A DNA stretch of 38,659 bases, from IMG/VR virus record IMGVR_UViG_3300032224_000185, positions 1 to 38,659 of that record, one strand, 5' to 3'. The first letter of the stretch is position 1, and each line of letters opens with the position of its first letter. The stretch is from a virus. The notes under the pieces are model-generated. The model was not told where the DNA came from. It ran no database searches and saw only the letters and a program-made list of their open reading frames with translations. The position numbers were made by a program, and so were the translations under genes. Positions 31,619 through 37,273 of the stretch are shown one piece after another.

Positions 31619-33171
31619 TATACAAACTCCTTTAAATGATAACTAAGTTCGGGAAACATACGCTTACGATTAGATAACCAACCCATGAATGCTTCATAAT
31701 GAGTTTGTTTCTTGAGGGATTCATTAGACTGAGCAGGCATACAATAGTCTACTAACGCTTGAACGAATTGCAATCTCATTGCAAATTCTTTATAGTTCAT
31801 TGGAGTAGCAAACAACCTAACCTCGACAGTGTTACTATTGTTTAGATTAAGTGCATTGTATCTATCGCCACCGTTCTTATTACGCCATGCATAAGTAACA
31901 GTACGATCACCACTTATACGAGCATATTGATTATCTATACGACCTGCAATATGATGAATGAATTGTTTGTTATCTAAACGATTAAGAAATTCAGTCATCT
32001 TGCCAAGAGTCAACTGGCTCAAGGGTTTCCGACTGATATGAACATGCATACCTACATTCTTTTCTGTCTTAAGATCAGGTGGTATGTTGTCATAGAATTT
32101 CTTAAAGATATCTAGATGTATATCTAATGTAGCTGGACATGTAACAATTTCAAAGCCGTTACGAATAGAACCATCAGACTTCATAAGTGCATGACCATGC
32201 ATTAGTTTACCTACTGCAAGTTGTGCACGATTACGATTGTTAGTTTCATATTCTAATTCACAGCCAAGGTAAACAGTATTAGGTCGTACCCTAGTAGCTT
32301 TAAACTTGAGCATGCTTTCTACTCGTGTTGAATAGTTATGTATTTTAAATGTGGCATCAAGACAATGATGACACACACCATCAATCATAAGTTCTGTAAC
32401 AGATTCATTACCACATGAAGAACATGTAGCAATATCTACTTCATTACGATTATATATCTCACCACCATGAAAGAATTGCTCAGGTTTGAGCCATATGTCA
32501 TGTCGTTCATTGAATGTATAACCATACAACCTTGGATCAGTAGATTTATGTATCTCAGTCCAGTTAGTTGAACCAAGTCTCATGCGTCGTTGACTGCCAT
32601 CAACATGATATTCAGTAGTTAAGAAGTCTTGATAGTATGCATAAGTTGGTATGTCTTTATCAACAAGATAGTCTTGAATAGTTATGTCACTTATAGTTGA
32701 CTCTGCTATTCTTATTGCTTCTTGTAACATAAGGTTAGTTACCCAGCTAGTACGCATAGCTTGCGAGCGTAGTCGTCTACGCAGTGCACCCCAGAAGCCT
32801 TTCTTTAGTGTACCATTTTGATTATAAAACACAGGTGCATTAGCTTTATAATATAACGCATCAATAATAGTTGATGCATTGATTCTATAACTTGGACTTG
32901 TTACAAGGTTTGTTTCATGAGCAGCTTCACGATAGAAATTATATACACTTAATCGTCTGCTGCCATTGCCTTCGTCATTGGTATAGAATTGTAATACTCT
33001 TGTATCTTTGTACCAAAGAGTTGACAATGTAAAGGTCTTACGAACAGTTGCCTGTTCTTGATAGTCCCATTGATTGTCTTCTTTAGTCCAGTAGGTTTGT
33101 CGTATGTCTGGATGTAACCATCCGAACATATTAAACCTGTTATTAAACTCACTAAAACTATATGGTTTCAT
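31618..33171 (-). CDS. Amidoligase (COOH-NH2 ligase) with zinc ribbon
   Basis: This encodes 517 residues. Residues ~250-270 form a zinc ribbon (CSSCGNES, GVCHHC). The amidoligase domain follows: GCELEYET (303-310), KSDGSI (331-336), FEIVTCP (340-346), GMHVHIS (374-380), RYNALNL (437-443) and TVEVRLF (448-454), matching the glutamine-synthetase-like amidoligase family. The N-terminal 240 residues have no known domain. Members are predicted to form amide bonds in peptides or protein tags. It heads a three-gene overlap cluster with an amidotransferase and an ATP-grasp enzyme. AAAGGAA precedes the start. Confidence 0.82.
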   Translation of the reverse strand: MKPYSFSEFNNRFNMFGWLHPDIRQTYWTKEDNQWDYQEQATVRKTFTLSTLWYKDTRVLQFYTNDEGNGSRRLSVYNFYREAAHETNLVTSPSYRINASTIIDALYYKANAPVFYNQNGTLKKGFWGALRRRLRSQAMRTSWVTNLMLQEAIRIAESTISDITIQDYLVDKDIPTYAYYQDFLTTEYHVDGSQRRMRLGSTNWTEIHKSTDPRLYGYTFNERHDIWLKPEQFFHGGEIYNRNEVDIATCSSCGNESVTELMIDGVCHHCLDATFKIHNYSTRVESMLKFKATRVRPNTVYLGCELEYETNNRNRAQLAVGKLMHGHALMKSDGSIRNGFEIVTCPATLDIHLDIFKKFYDNIPPDLKTEKNVGMHVHISRKPLSQLTLGKMTEFLNRLDNKQFIHHIAGRIDNQYARISGDRTVTYAWRNKNGGDRYNALNLNNSNTVEVRLFATPMNYKEFAMRLQFVQALVDYCMPAQSNESLKKQTHYEAFMGWLSNRKRMFPELSYHLKEFV

Positions 33172-33200
33172 ATATGATTTCCTTTATGATTAATAGCAGT

Positions 33201-33239
33201 GCCTAGAATGCAGGCACCCACAGTGCTGCATTCATAGGC
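33201..33239. other. Long hairpin enclosing a stop codon, before the amidoligase gene
   Basis: GCCTA/TAGGC, GAATGCA/TGCATTC and GCAC/GTGC stack into a long stem with loop CCACA and small bulges. On the minus strand it contains the TGA of the 51-residue membrane protein and lies 30 bases before the amidoligase start. No T run follows, so RNA processing or stability is as likely as termination. GAATGCAGGCACCC is shared with the hairpin after pqqA. Confidence 0.65.
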
Positions 33240-33387
33240 TTAGAACAAGTTGATACAAACATAAACTCATAAATGCAATAGCAATAGTTACGCCAAGTAA
33301 AACAATACCTACGAGGTATCTATCAACTAATGTATATTTATGTTTATATTTTGCAGTGCCACGAAAGTCTTCTTCATGATTACACAT
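33232..33387 (-). CDS. Small single-pass membrane protein, 51 aa
   Basis: The ATG at 33387 overlaps the end of the preceding gene, and AAGGAG lies about 9 bases before. A charged N-terminus (MCNHEEDFRGTAKYKHKYTL) is followed by one transmembrane segment (YLVGIVLLGVTIAIAFMSLC). It has a normal ribosome site and couples to its upstream neighbour. The stop lies inside the hairpin at 33201-33239. It might act in the inner membrane early in infection; the role is unknown. Confidence 0.65.
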   Translation of the reverse strand: MCNHEEDFRGTAKYKHKYTLVDRYLVGIVLLGVTIAIAFMSLCLYQLVLSL

Positions 33388-33559
33388 CTAATTTCTCCTT
33401 CATAAGTTGTTTAATATTGTCATTCATTTTACTTAATACAAATGCACAACCGTATTTGTCAATACAGTCTTGAAACTCTTGAATAGTCCAATAAAAGTGT
33501 GCTTCTTCTTGATCTATTTGACCTTCAAGTTCTTCATGATTATCAAAATCATCTGCCAT
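33380..33559 (-). CDS. Small acidic phage protein, 59 aa
   Basis: The start is ATG 33559 (MADDFDNHEELEGQ), preceded by AAGGGGA; the longer in-frame ORF runs back into the SleB gene and is not used. The first 20 residues are strongly acidic, followed by helices FYWTIQEFQDCIDKYG and MNDNIKQLMKEKLDV. Acidic early proteins of phages sometimes mimic DNA or bind host enzymes; here that is only a possibility. The family is not recognised. Confidence 0.6.
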   Translation of the reverse strand: MADDFDNHEELEGQIDQEEAHFYWTIQEFQDCIDKYGCAFVLSKMNDNIKQLMKEKLDV

Positions 33560-33569
33560 ATTATTCCCC

Positions 33570-33956
33570 TTAATAAAATACAAGATTGTCAAGTTTAACA
33601 GCTTTTTTACCCCACACATGCTTCATGTCAATTGAGTCATCATGAAAGTATAATGAACGACCGACAGGATTTGTTACTTTACCATAATACACATTTAATG
33701 CAATAAGTTTAGTTTTAAGTAAATCTTCTAAAGACGGTTCATCATGTTTATTGGTAAGCATATCTTGTATACCAATGAACTGACCTTTGCTATATACTAC
33801 ATCACAAATGTCTTTACCAAATTTATGAGACCTGACACGATTGAGGATTAGATATCCAACACCATGTTTTGTTTGTAATGATTGTGTATTAGCTTCTGCA
33901 TAAATAGCATAAGCCATACAACTGATTTGAGATTCTAGATTATTGATATCTGACAT
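33570..33956 (-). CDS. SleB-like cell wall hydrolase
   Basis: These 128 residues match the core of the Hydrolase_2 / SleB family: CMAYAIYAEANTQSLQTKHG with the probable catalytic Glu, YLILNRVRSHKFGKDICDVV, KGQFIGIQD, and NPVGRSLYFHDDS. These enzymes cut peptidoglycan glycan strands. It has no signal peptide. It is encoded in the early leftward block, not with the lysis genes, so it may be the endolysin in an unusual place or serve another purpose. A structured, gene-free 166-base segment lies just upstream. Confidence 0.8.
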   Translation of the reverse strand: MSDINNLESQISCMAYAIYAEANTQSLQTKHGVGYLILNRVRSHKFGKDICDVVYSKGQFIGIQDMLTNKHDEPSLEDLLKTKLIALNVYYGKVTNPVGRSLYFHDDSIDMKHVWGKKAVKLDNLVFY

Positions 33957-33987
33957 AATTAGATTCTTATAATTTGCCCAAGTAAAC

Positions 33988-34093
33988 AGTAGAATGAGCG
34001 ATAGCTCCTACTGAGAAACGATGATAGTAGTATGAGCAATCCAATTTTCTTGTGAAAGAAAATGGTTTTGGATATAAATCTGTGAGCGATAGC
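33988..34093. other. Chain of hairpins upstream of the SleB-like gene
   Basis: AGTAG-aat-GAGC-GATA-GCTC-CTACT (33988-34012) is a nested stem with a GATA loop. A second AGTAG at 34026-34030 could compete for CTACT. ATTTTCTT-GTGA-AAGAAAAT (34044-34063) is a perfect eight-pair stem, and another GAGCGATAGC occurs at 34084-34093. The density suggests a structured leader RNA or processing region. No credible gene lies here. Confidence 0.55.
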
Positions 34094-34105
34094 GAACAGA
34101 ACATA

Positions 34106-34134
34106 GAATTAAAACTTCGATGTTACTCGAAGTT
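34106..34134 (-). terminator. Terminator-like hairpin at the end of the 60-aa gene
   Basis: On the minus strand AACTTCGA and TCGAAGTT pair over eight bases around GTAACA, followed by TTTAATTCT. The loop contains the TAA stop of the 60-residue gene. The tail is only moderately T-rich, so termination may be partial, letting some transcripts continue to the SleB-like gene. Confidence 0.6.
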
Positions 34135-34305
34135 AGCTTCCATGTAGTCATGTTGAGCAGCTAGAAATTCTAGATAGTCTACTTCTGAAATCTTAGCTTC
34201 ACGCTCTACACGCCAGCCATGCATGAGATGATAGTCTGTAAGCTCATCGTAGAACATAGTTTTATTAGTTTTGATGTTACGAAGTTTATAGAATTTATCT
34301 AACAT
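34123..34305 (-). CDS. Small early phage protein, 60 aa
   Basis: The ATG follows AAGGATATC. The product starts MLDKFYKLRNIKTNKTMFYD and ends in an acidic helix (YLEFLAAQHDYMEANFE). It is predicted to be a small beta-alpha protein. It is the third gene of the leftward block and lies between two terminator-like hairpins, so its expression may be set separately from the genes on either side. No family is recognised. Confidence 0.65.
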   Translation of the reverse strand: MLDKFYKLRNIKTNKTMFYDELTDYHLMHGWRVEREAKISEVDYLEFLAAQHDYMEANFE

Positions 34306-34315
34306 ATGATATCCT

Positions 34316-34348
34316 TAAAAAGAAAAGGCAGAGCCGAAACCCTGCCTT
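34316..34348 (-). terminator. Rho-independent terminator after the 142-aa gene
   Basis: On the minus strand AAGGCAG and CTGCCTT pair over seven bases around GGTTTCGGCT, followed by TTCTTTTT. It lies 10 bases after the stop of the 142-residue gene. The ribosome site of the next gene follows at once, so read-through must supply the rest of the operon unless another promoter exists. Confidence 0.8.
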
Positions 34349-34357
34349 GATTGATAA

Positions 34358-34786
34358 TTAAGCTACGCGACCTGCGTCTGCTGATGTTGATTGATTCTCA
34401 ACAGTTAATTCAGGACGACCACGGTTAGCTTCTGTTTGCTCAGCTTTTAACGAAGCATTTGCATTGACATGTGCTGCTGTTTTTGCAGCTTGAACTAACT
34501 CTTGAGTTGACCATGTTTTAGCAATGGTTTTGTTAGTGCGTGCTTCAATGTTGCTTGTTGTATAAATTTTACGAGCGTTTGAGTATGTTTCAATTTGGTC
34601 TTCTAAAGCATAACCTAATTCAATTAAAGGCATTGCTCTGTAACGCATATCACTTGAGAGGACATCTTTCATTAATGAACGAGCGATTGCTACTTTAGTA
34701 CCTGCACTTGGTTTGACAACAGCTAACATATCGTTGAACTGAGTGAAGTCAAATTTACCGTCTGTGAATGTAATTGTTAAAGCCAT
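34358..34786 (-). CDS. Early phage protein, 142 aa, unknown
   Basis: GGAGATATC precedes the ATG. The product begins MALTITFTDGKFDFTQFNDM and is followed by a helical centre (VAIARSLMKDVLSSDMRY, ALEDQIETYSNARKIY) and a disordered tail rich in Ala, Asn and Thr ending ADAGRVA. The gene stands between two strong terminators, so it forms its own transcript unit or gets far more transcripts than genes beyond. Such an isolated position is typical of abundant early proteins. The family is not recognised. Confidence 0.7.
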   Translation of the reverse strand: MALTITFTDGKFDFTQFNDMLAVVKPSAGTKVAIARSLMKDVLSSDMRYRAMPLIELGYALEDQIETYSNARKIYTTSNIEARTNKTIAKTWSTQELVQAAKTAAHVNANASLKAEQTEANRGRPELTVENQSTSADAGRVA

Positions 34787-34829
34787 GTGATATCTCCATA
34801 TTTAAGTTGATTTAATTTACTACGAGGAA

Positions 34830-34861
34830 AAGCGTCCTCACTAAAAGTGGGACGCTTTTTT
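34830..34861. terminator. Strong bidirectional terminator
   Basis: AAGCGTCC (34830-34837) and GGACGCTT (34850-34857) pair over eight bases, extended by CAC/GTG around loop TAAAA. Six Ts follow on the plus strand, and AAAA on the left gives TTTT after the stem on the minus strand. It ends the transcript of the 47-residue gene at 34869-35012, reading leftward. Confidence 0.82.
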
Positions 34862-34868
34862 GATGAAA

Positions 34869-35012
34869 CTATTCATCTAATGAATCTAGATATGCTTCAT
34901 ACTCAGCATTGAACTGTGATAACGATTGAATGTCATCATGGTCTTCTGAGTCCATGTCATCATATTCAGGGTCCATATAGTTGAAGAGACAAAGTTGTTT
35001 AGGTTCTAACAT
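34869..35012 (-). CDS. First gene of the leftward block, 47-aa acidic protein
   Basis: AAGGAG lies eight bases before the ATG. The product starts MLEPKQLCLFNYMDPEYDDM and stays extremely acidic (DSEDHDDIQSLSQ, AYLDSLDE), with few basic residues. Its position at the head of the early block and its charge suggest a host-interacting protein, such as a DNA mimic, but that is speculation. A strong terminator follows after 8 bases. Confidence 0.65.
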   Translation of the reverse strand: MLEPKQLCLFNYMDPEYDDMDSEDHDDIQSLSQFNAEYEAYLDSLDE

Positions 35013-35040
35013 AAGATACTCCTTGAAAAGTTATAGAAAG

Positions 35041-35280
35041 ATATGTGAGAGTCACACATCACAGCAATAATCCACAGAATAGTCAATACAAACGCGTAGC
35101 GTTTCTCGCTGGAACGTAGTGGAAGGTATTGACCTGTGGTATTATGTCCGCTGTGTGTGTAGGCCCGTGCGGCCTTGGAGCACACCTTATTGGAACGAGA
35201 TGATGCAGTGAGAGAGCGAAGCGGAACGAACTGCTAATGCGAAGTGATTGAGTCGTGAAGATGGGGTATCTGAGCGACCA
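35041..35280. other. GC-richer hairpin zone, possible origin or leader RNA
   Basis: No gene is seen here. The zone has visibly more G and C than its surroundings. It holds TGTGA-GAG-TCACA (35044-35056), an inverted repeat CCACAG/GTCAATAC against GTATTGACCTGTGG (35072-35089 and 35126-35139, with AATA extra in the left arm), AACGC-GTA-GCGTT (35091-35103), AGGCC-CGTGC-GGCCT (35161-35175) and GCGAAGC (35216-35222), a known very stable DNA mini-hairpin. It could be a replication origin or a structured leader of the leftward transcript. Confidence 0.5.
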
Positions 35281-35289
35281 TATATTAAC

Positions 35290-35319
35290 TTGACATCATG
35301 GTATTAGATGTAATATATT
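35290..35319 (+). promoter_or_regulatory. Candidate plus-strand promoter for a short RNA
   Basis: TTGACA (35290-35295) is a perfect -35 box. TATATT at 35314-35319 follows after 18 bases; TAATAT at 35311-35316 gives 15. No gene begins for 500 bases, and hairpins with T-rich tails follow at 35420-35505, so the product would be a noncoding RNA of roughly 130-180 bases. Confidence 0.5.
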
Positions 35320-35353
35320 GTGCGTTCTAGATAGCACAGCGTGCGTTATAGAT
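35320..35353 (+). repeat. Pair of 13-base direct repeats, 21-base period
   Basis: GTGCGTTCTAGAT (35320-35332) and GTGCGTTATAGAT (35341-35353) differ by one base and start 21 bases apart, two helical turns. They lie right after the -10 box of the promoter at 35290-35319, so they may be operator sites, or iteron-like origin repeats. Confidence 0.55.
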
Positions 35354-35419
35354 GGGTATATTATGGAATGATTATGTTCATGTAAGTTATTGATGTGTAT
35401 AGTTGGTGATATACACACA

Positions 35420-35525
35420 CTTATTCCCACACATAGGGGGGGAGGGAAATAAGCATTCTTTAATTCTTGAAGAGGGGCACTCTTCTAGATTTATTATAAT
35501 TTTTACAATAGGGTCTAGTCAGACC
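35420..35525 (+). terminator. Tandem hairpins with T-rich tails
   Basis: CTTATTCCC/GGGAAATAAG (35420-35453) has a one-base bulge and is followed by CATTCTTTAATTCTT. GAAGAG-GGGCA-CTCTTC (35469-35485) is followed by TAGATTTATTATAATTTTT. GGTCT-AGTC-AGACC (35512-35525) comes next, and CCCC-ATA-GGGG (35533-35543) just beyond. The first two may end a transcript from the promoter at 35290. Confidence 0.5.
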
Positions 35526-35628
35526 TTGTACTCCCCATAGGGGGAACACTGGATTAGGTCCTCGGTAAAGACGACCTCGGACTACGCTAGTGCTTCGTCC
35601 TTCGGTATCACGTTAGGTACCCTCTCTA

Positions 35629-35760
35629 GTAATTACTAATTACTAATTAGTAGTATTATAATACTATAGTATTATTATATTATATATTACTATTATAATA
35701 ATATAATTACTAATTAATAATTAATAATTATAGATTTTAACACAATATTATATTCTTGTC
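35629..35760. repeat. Very AT-rich palindromic stretch between divergent promoters
   Basis: There is almost no G or C over about 130 bases. It contains overlapping perfect palindromes TAGTATTATAATACTA (35651-35666) and ATAATACTATAGTATTAT (35658-35675), and many TAATTA and TTAATAA words. Such sequence melts easily and may be a DNA-unwinding element or promoter upstream element. No gene is present. Confidence 0.6.
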
Positions 35761-35762
35761 AA
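35734..35762 (-). promoter_or_regulatory. Leftward early promoter
   Basis: On the minus strand TTGACA (35762-35757), 17 bases and TAAAAT (35739-35734) with an upstream TGT form a strong sigma70 promoter with extended -10. The first gene in this direction starts at 35012, so the transcript would have a leader of about 700 bases that includes the hairpin zone. It is divergent to the promoter at 35797. Confidence 0.7.
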
Positions 35763-35796
35763 TATAAAAATATATTAACTTGCCCTTATATACTTC

Positions 35797-35825
35797 TTGA
35801 CAAATACTAAATCTTGTGCTATACT
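35797..35825 (+). promoter_or_regulatory. Rightward promoter of the packaging genes
   Basis: TTGACA (35797-35802), 17 bases and TATACT (35820-35825), with TGC before the -10, make a near-consensus extended promoter. The expected start, seven bases downstream, is the A of ATG 35832, so the small terminase mRNA should be leaderless. It drives the terminase block and, on a circular map, the late genes. Confidence 0.8.
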
Positions 35826-35831
35826 ATTACT

Positions 35832-36431
35832 ATGAGTGAAGATCAGAAAAGTGAAGAAGTGTCAAGTGGCTATTACTATGAAGGTAAAGAAATATCTTTA
35901 ACCCCTAGAAGAGGTAGACCACTTAAAGCCTCACACCACGCTCCTGATTGGTTTCCTCAACAGACTAAAGTAGATGCATGCACCCTATACTGCGTATATG
36001 GTGATGCTGACGAAGTAAGTAAGTTAACTAATGTACCAGTTAAGTACATCCGTCAATGGAAAGAAGAACCATGGTGGAGTGAAATACAGAAGAAGGTTTT
36101 TACAGAACAAAATGAAAAGTTGGCTTCTAGAATTAACGGTGTGCTTGATAACTCTCTTACTCATATTGTCGATCGACTCGATAACGGAGACTATCTTTGG
36201 GATGTAAGGAAATCTAAACTAGTCCGTAAACCCATAGACACTAAAGTCTTATCCAACCTATTCAATACCCTTGTCCATAGACGACAGCTTATAAGGGGTG
36301 AACCAACTAACATAACAACGCAAGTAGCTGTAGACGATAGACTAAGACTCTTAGCTCAACAGTTTGAGAAGTTTGCTAACGCTAAAGAAATAGAGAGTGT
36401 CCCTGAGGTTAAGAACCCAGATGAAGGATGA
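35832..36431 (+). CDS. terS: Terminase small subunit
   Basis: The start is ATG 35832 rather than the in-frame TTG at 35814, which would lie upstream of the predicted transcription start and within the promoter. The 199 residues begin MSEDQKSEEVSSGYYYEGKE. A helix-turn-helix, VDACTLYCVYGDADEVSKLT then VPVKYIRQWKEEPWW, is followed by helical oligomerisation segments. This matches small terminase subunits that bind phage DNA before packaging. A DNA-binding role and nearness to terL support the call. There is no Shine-Dalgarno site, as for a leaderless mRNA. Confidence 0.78.
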   Translation: MSEDQKSEEVSSGYYYEGKEISLTPRRGRPLKASHHAPDWFPQQTKVDACTLYCVYGDADEVSKLTNVPVKYIRQWKEEPWWSEIQKKVFTEQNEKLASRINGVLDNSLTHIVDRLDNGDYLWDVRKSKLVRKPIDTKVLSNLFNTLVHRRQLIRGEPTNITTQVAVDDRLRLLAQQFEKFANAKEIESVPEVKNPDEG

Positions 36432-36921
36432 TCTTGAAGAGTTTCTAGAGTGGTGGTTAGAACATAAACCTACTTGTCCTCCTATTACTAAACCAATCAT
36501 CTATGAAGGTGATACCCGTGGTGTAGTGCTATATAGGCAAGGACACTTCCAAGTGGAATTGTTTATTGTTAAACCCAACGTTGAGATTGTACAACACATA
36601 CATCCTAACGTAGACTCATATGAAGTACACCTTGCAGGTGATATAAACTTCTATTGTAATGGTACCCTGTTCAACGATGGTAAACCTGTAAGAGTTAAAC
36701 CAGAGAGTTGGCATGGTGGATTTTTTGGGCCACAAGGTGGGAGCTTCCTATCTGTACAGAAGTGGCTAAACGGAGTTGAGCCAACATTTGTTGGTGATGA
36801 CTGGAAAGCACACGATGGTAGTGTGAACTATAATGAAAGTACTTTAACTAAGGGGAAACAATATGGCAACACCAATGAAAAAACCAATGAAAAAAACAAC
36901 AAAGCCAATGAAAAAAGGTAA
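36421..36921 (+). CDS. Cupin-domain protein with low-complexity tail
   Basis: ATG 36421 overlaps the terminase stop by 11 bases; the in-frame codon 24 bases upstream is less likely. The 166 residues have VELFIVKPNVEIVQHIHPNV with HxH, SYEVHLAGDINFYCNG, and RVKPESWHGGFFG, the two cupin motifs. After residue ~145 the tail (GNTNEKTNEKNNKANEKR) is low complexity. It is encoded by the same bases as a 21-codon ORF in another frame (36863-36928). The substrate is unknown; it is a second cupin besides 6005-6295. Confidence 0.7.
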   Translation: MKDDLEEFLEWWLEHKPTCPPITKPIIYEGDTRGVVLYRQGHFQVELFIVKPNVEIVQHIHPNVDSYEVHLAGDINFYCNGTLFNDGKPVRVKPESWHGGFFGPQGGSFLSVQKWLNGVEPTFVGDDWKAHDGSVNYNESTLTKGKQYGNTNEKTNEKNNKANEKR

Positions 36922-36928
36922 GTGCTAA
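36863..36928 (+). CDS. 21-aa lysine-rich peptide, overlapping frame
   Basis: AAGGGGAAACA precedes ATG 36863, a very good ribosome site. The peptide begins MATPMKKPMKKTTKPMKKGK and ends in Cys, with PMKK three times, reflecting a CCAATGAAAAAA repeat in the DNA. It overlaps the cupin tail in a different frame. Tiny Pro-Met-Lys-rich proteins occur near terminase genes of other phages. Its function is unknown; DNA binding is plausible from charge. Confidence 0.55.
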   Translation: MATPMKKPMKKTTKPMKKGKC

Positions 36929-36931
36929 TCT

Positions 36932-37084
36932 ATGGCTACTAAGCCAGGCCTATATGCTAACATCCATGCTAAACAAGCTAGGATTAAAGCTGGTTCGGGT
37001 GAGAAGATGCGTAAAGTGGGAGCGAAAGGTGCTCCTACTGCAAAAGATTTTAAAAAGAGTGCTAAAACAGCAAAGAGGAAATAA
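36932..37084 (+). CDS. Small basic phage protein, 50 aa
   Basis: The product starts MATKPGLYANIHAKQARIKA and contains GSGEKMRKVGAKGAPTAKDF, a familiar pattern of short, highly basic phage proteins found upstream of terminase genes. It begins 3 bases after the preceding peptide. The composition (Lys, Ala, Arg, Gly) indicates binding to nucleic acid. No function is established. Confidence 0.7.
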   Translation: MATKPGLYANIHAKQARIKAGSGEKMRKVGAKGAPTAKDFKKSAKTAKRK

Positions 37085-37089
37085 CAAAC

Positions 37090-37272
37090 ATGGCAACTAA
37101 ATCTAAAAATTGGATTGCTTCTGCAATCAAAAAGCCTGGAGCTCTTAAAAAGTCTCTAGGAGTTAAGAAGGGCGAGAAGATTCCTGCAGGTAAATTGGAA
37201 GCTGCTGCTAAAAAACCTGGTAAAATGGGTCAACGTGCTCGTTTAGCACAAACACTTAAAGGATTTAAATAA
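37090..37272 (+). CDS. Small basic phage protein, 60 aa
   Basis: The sequence begins MATKSKNWIASAIKKPGALK and contains VKKGEKIPAGKLEAAAKKPG and MGQRARLAQTLKGF, a conserved pattern in phages and phage-like elements (WIxxAIKKPGALxxxLGVKxGEKIP). It is a compact, basic helical protein. It is the third in a run of Lys-rich genes with minimal gaps. DNA condensation or packaging support is possible but unproven. Confidence 0.72.
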   Translation: MATKSKNWIASAIKKPGALKKSLGVKKGEKIPAGKLEAAAKKPGKMGQRARLAQTLKGFK

Positions 37273-37273
37273 G

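Noticed and set aside
33967-34104. A 45-codon minus-strand ORF in the gap before the SleB-like gene
   Set aside because: It has no ribosome site and its sequence is explained by the hairpins at 33988-34093. I treated the segment as structured RNA or DNA, though the ORF is not disproved.
35072-35145. TTGACT and TTGACC in the arms of the inverted repeat as divergent promoters
   Set aside because: No acceptable -10 box lies 16-18 bases downstream in either direction.
35629-35760. Repeated TAATTA and TACTAATTA words as a CRISPR-like array
   Set aside because: There are no regular spacers or constant repeat units, only low-complexity A/T sequence and palindromes.
29109-35781. TATATTAACTT found three times (29109, 35281, 35771), each near a promoter
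   Set aside because: All bases but one are A or T in an AT-rich genome, the spacing to the promoters differs, and the word was picked after the fact. It may be chance.
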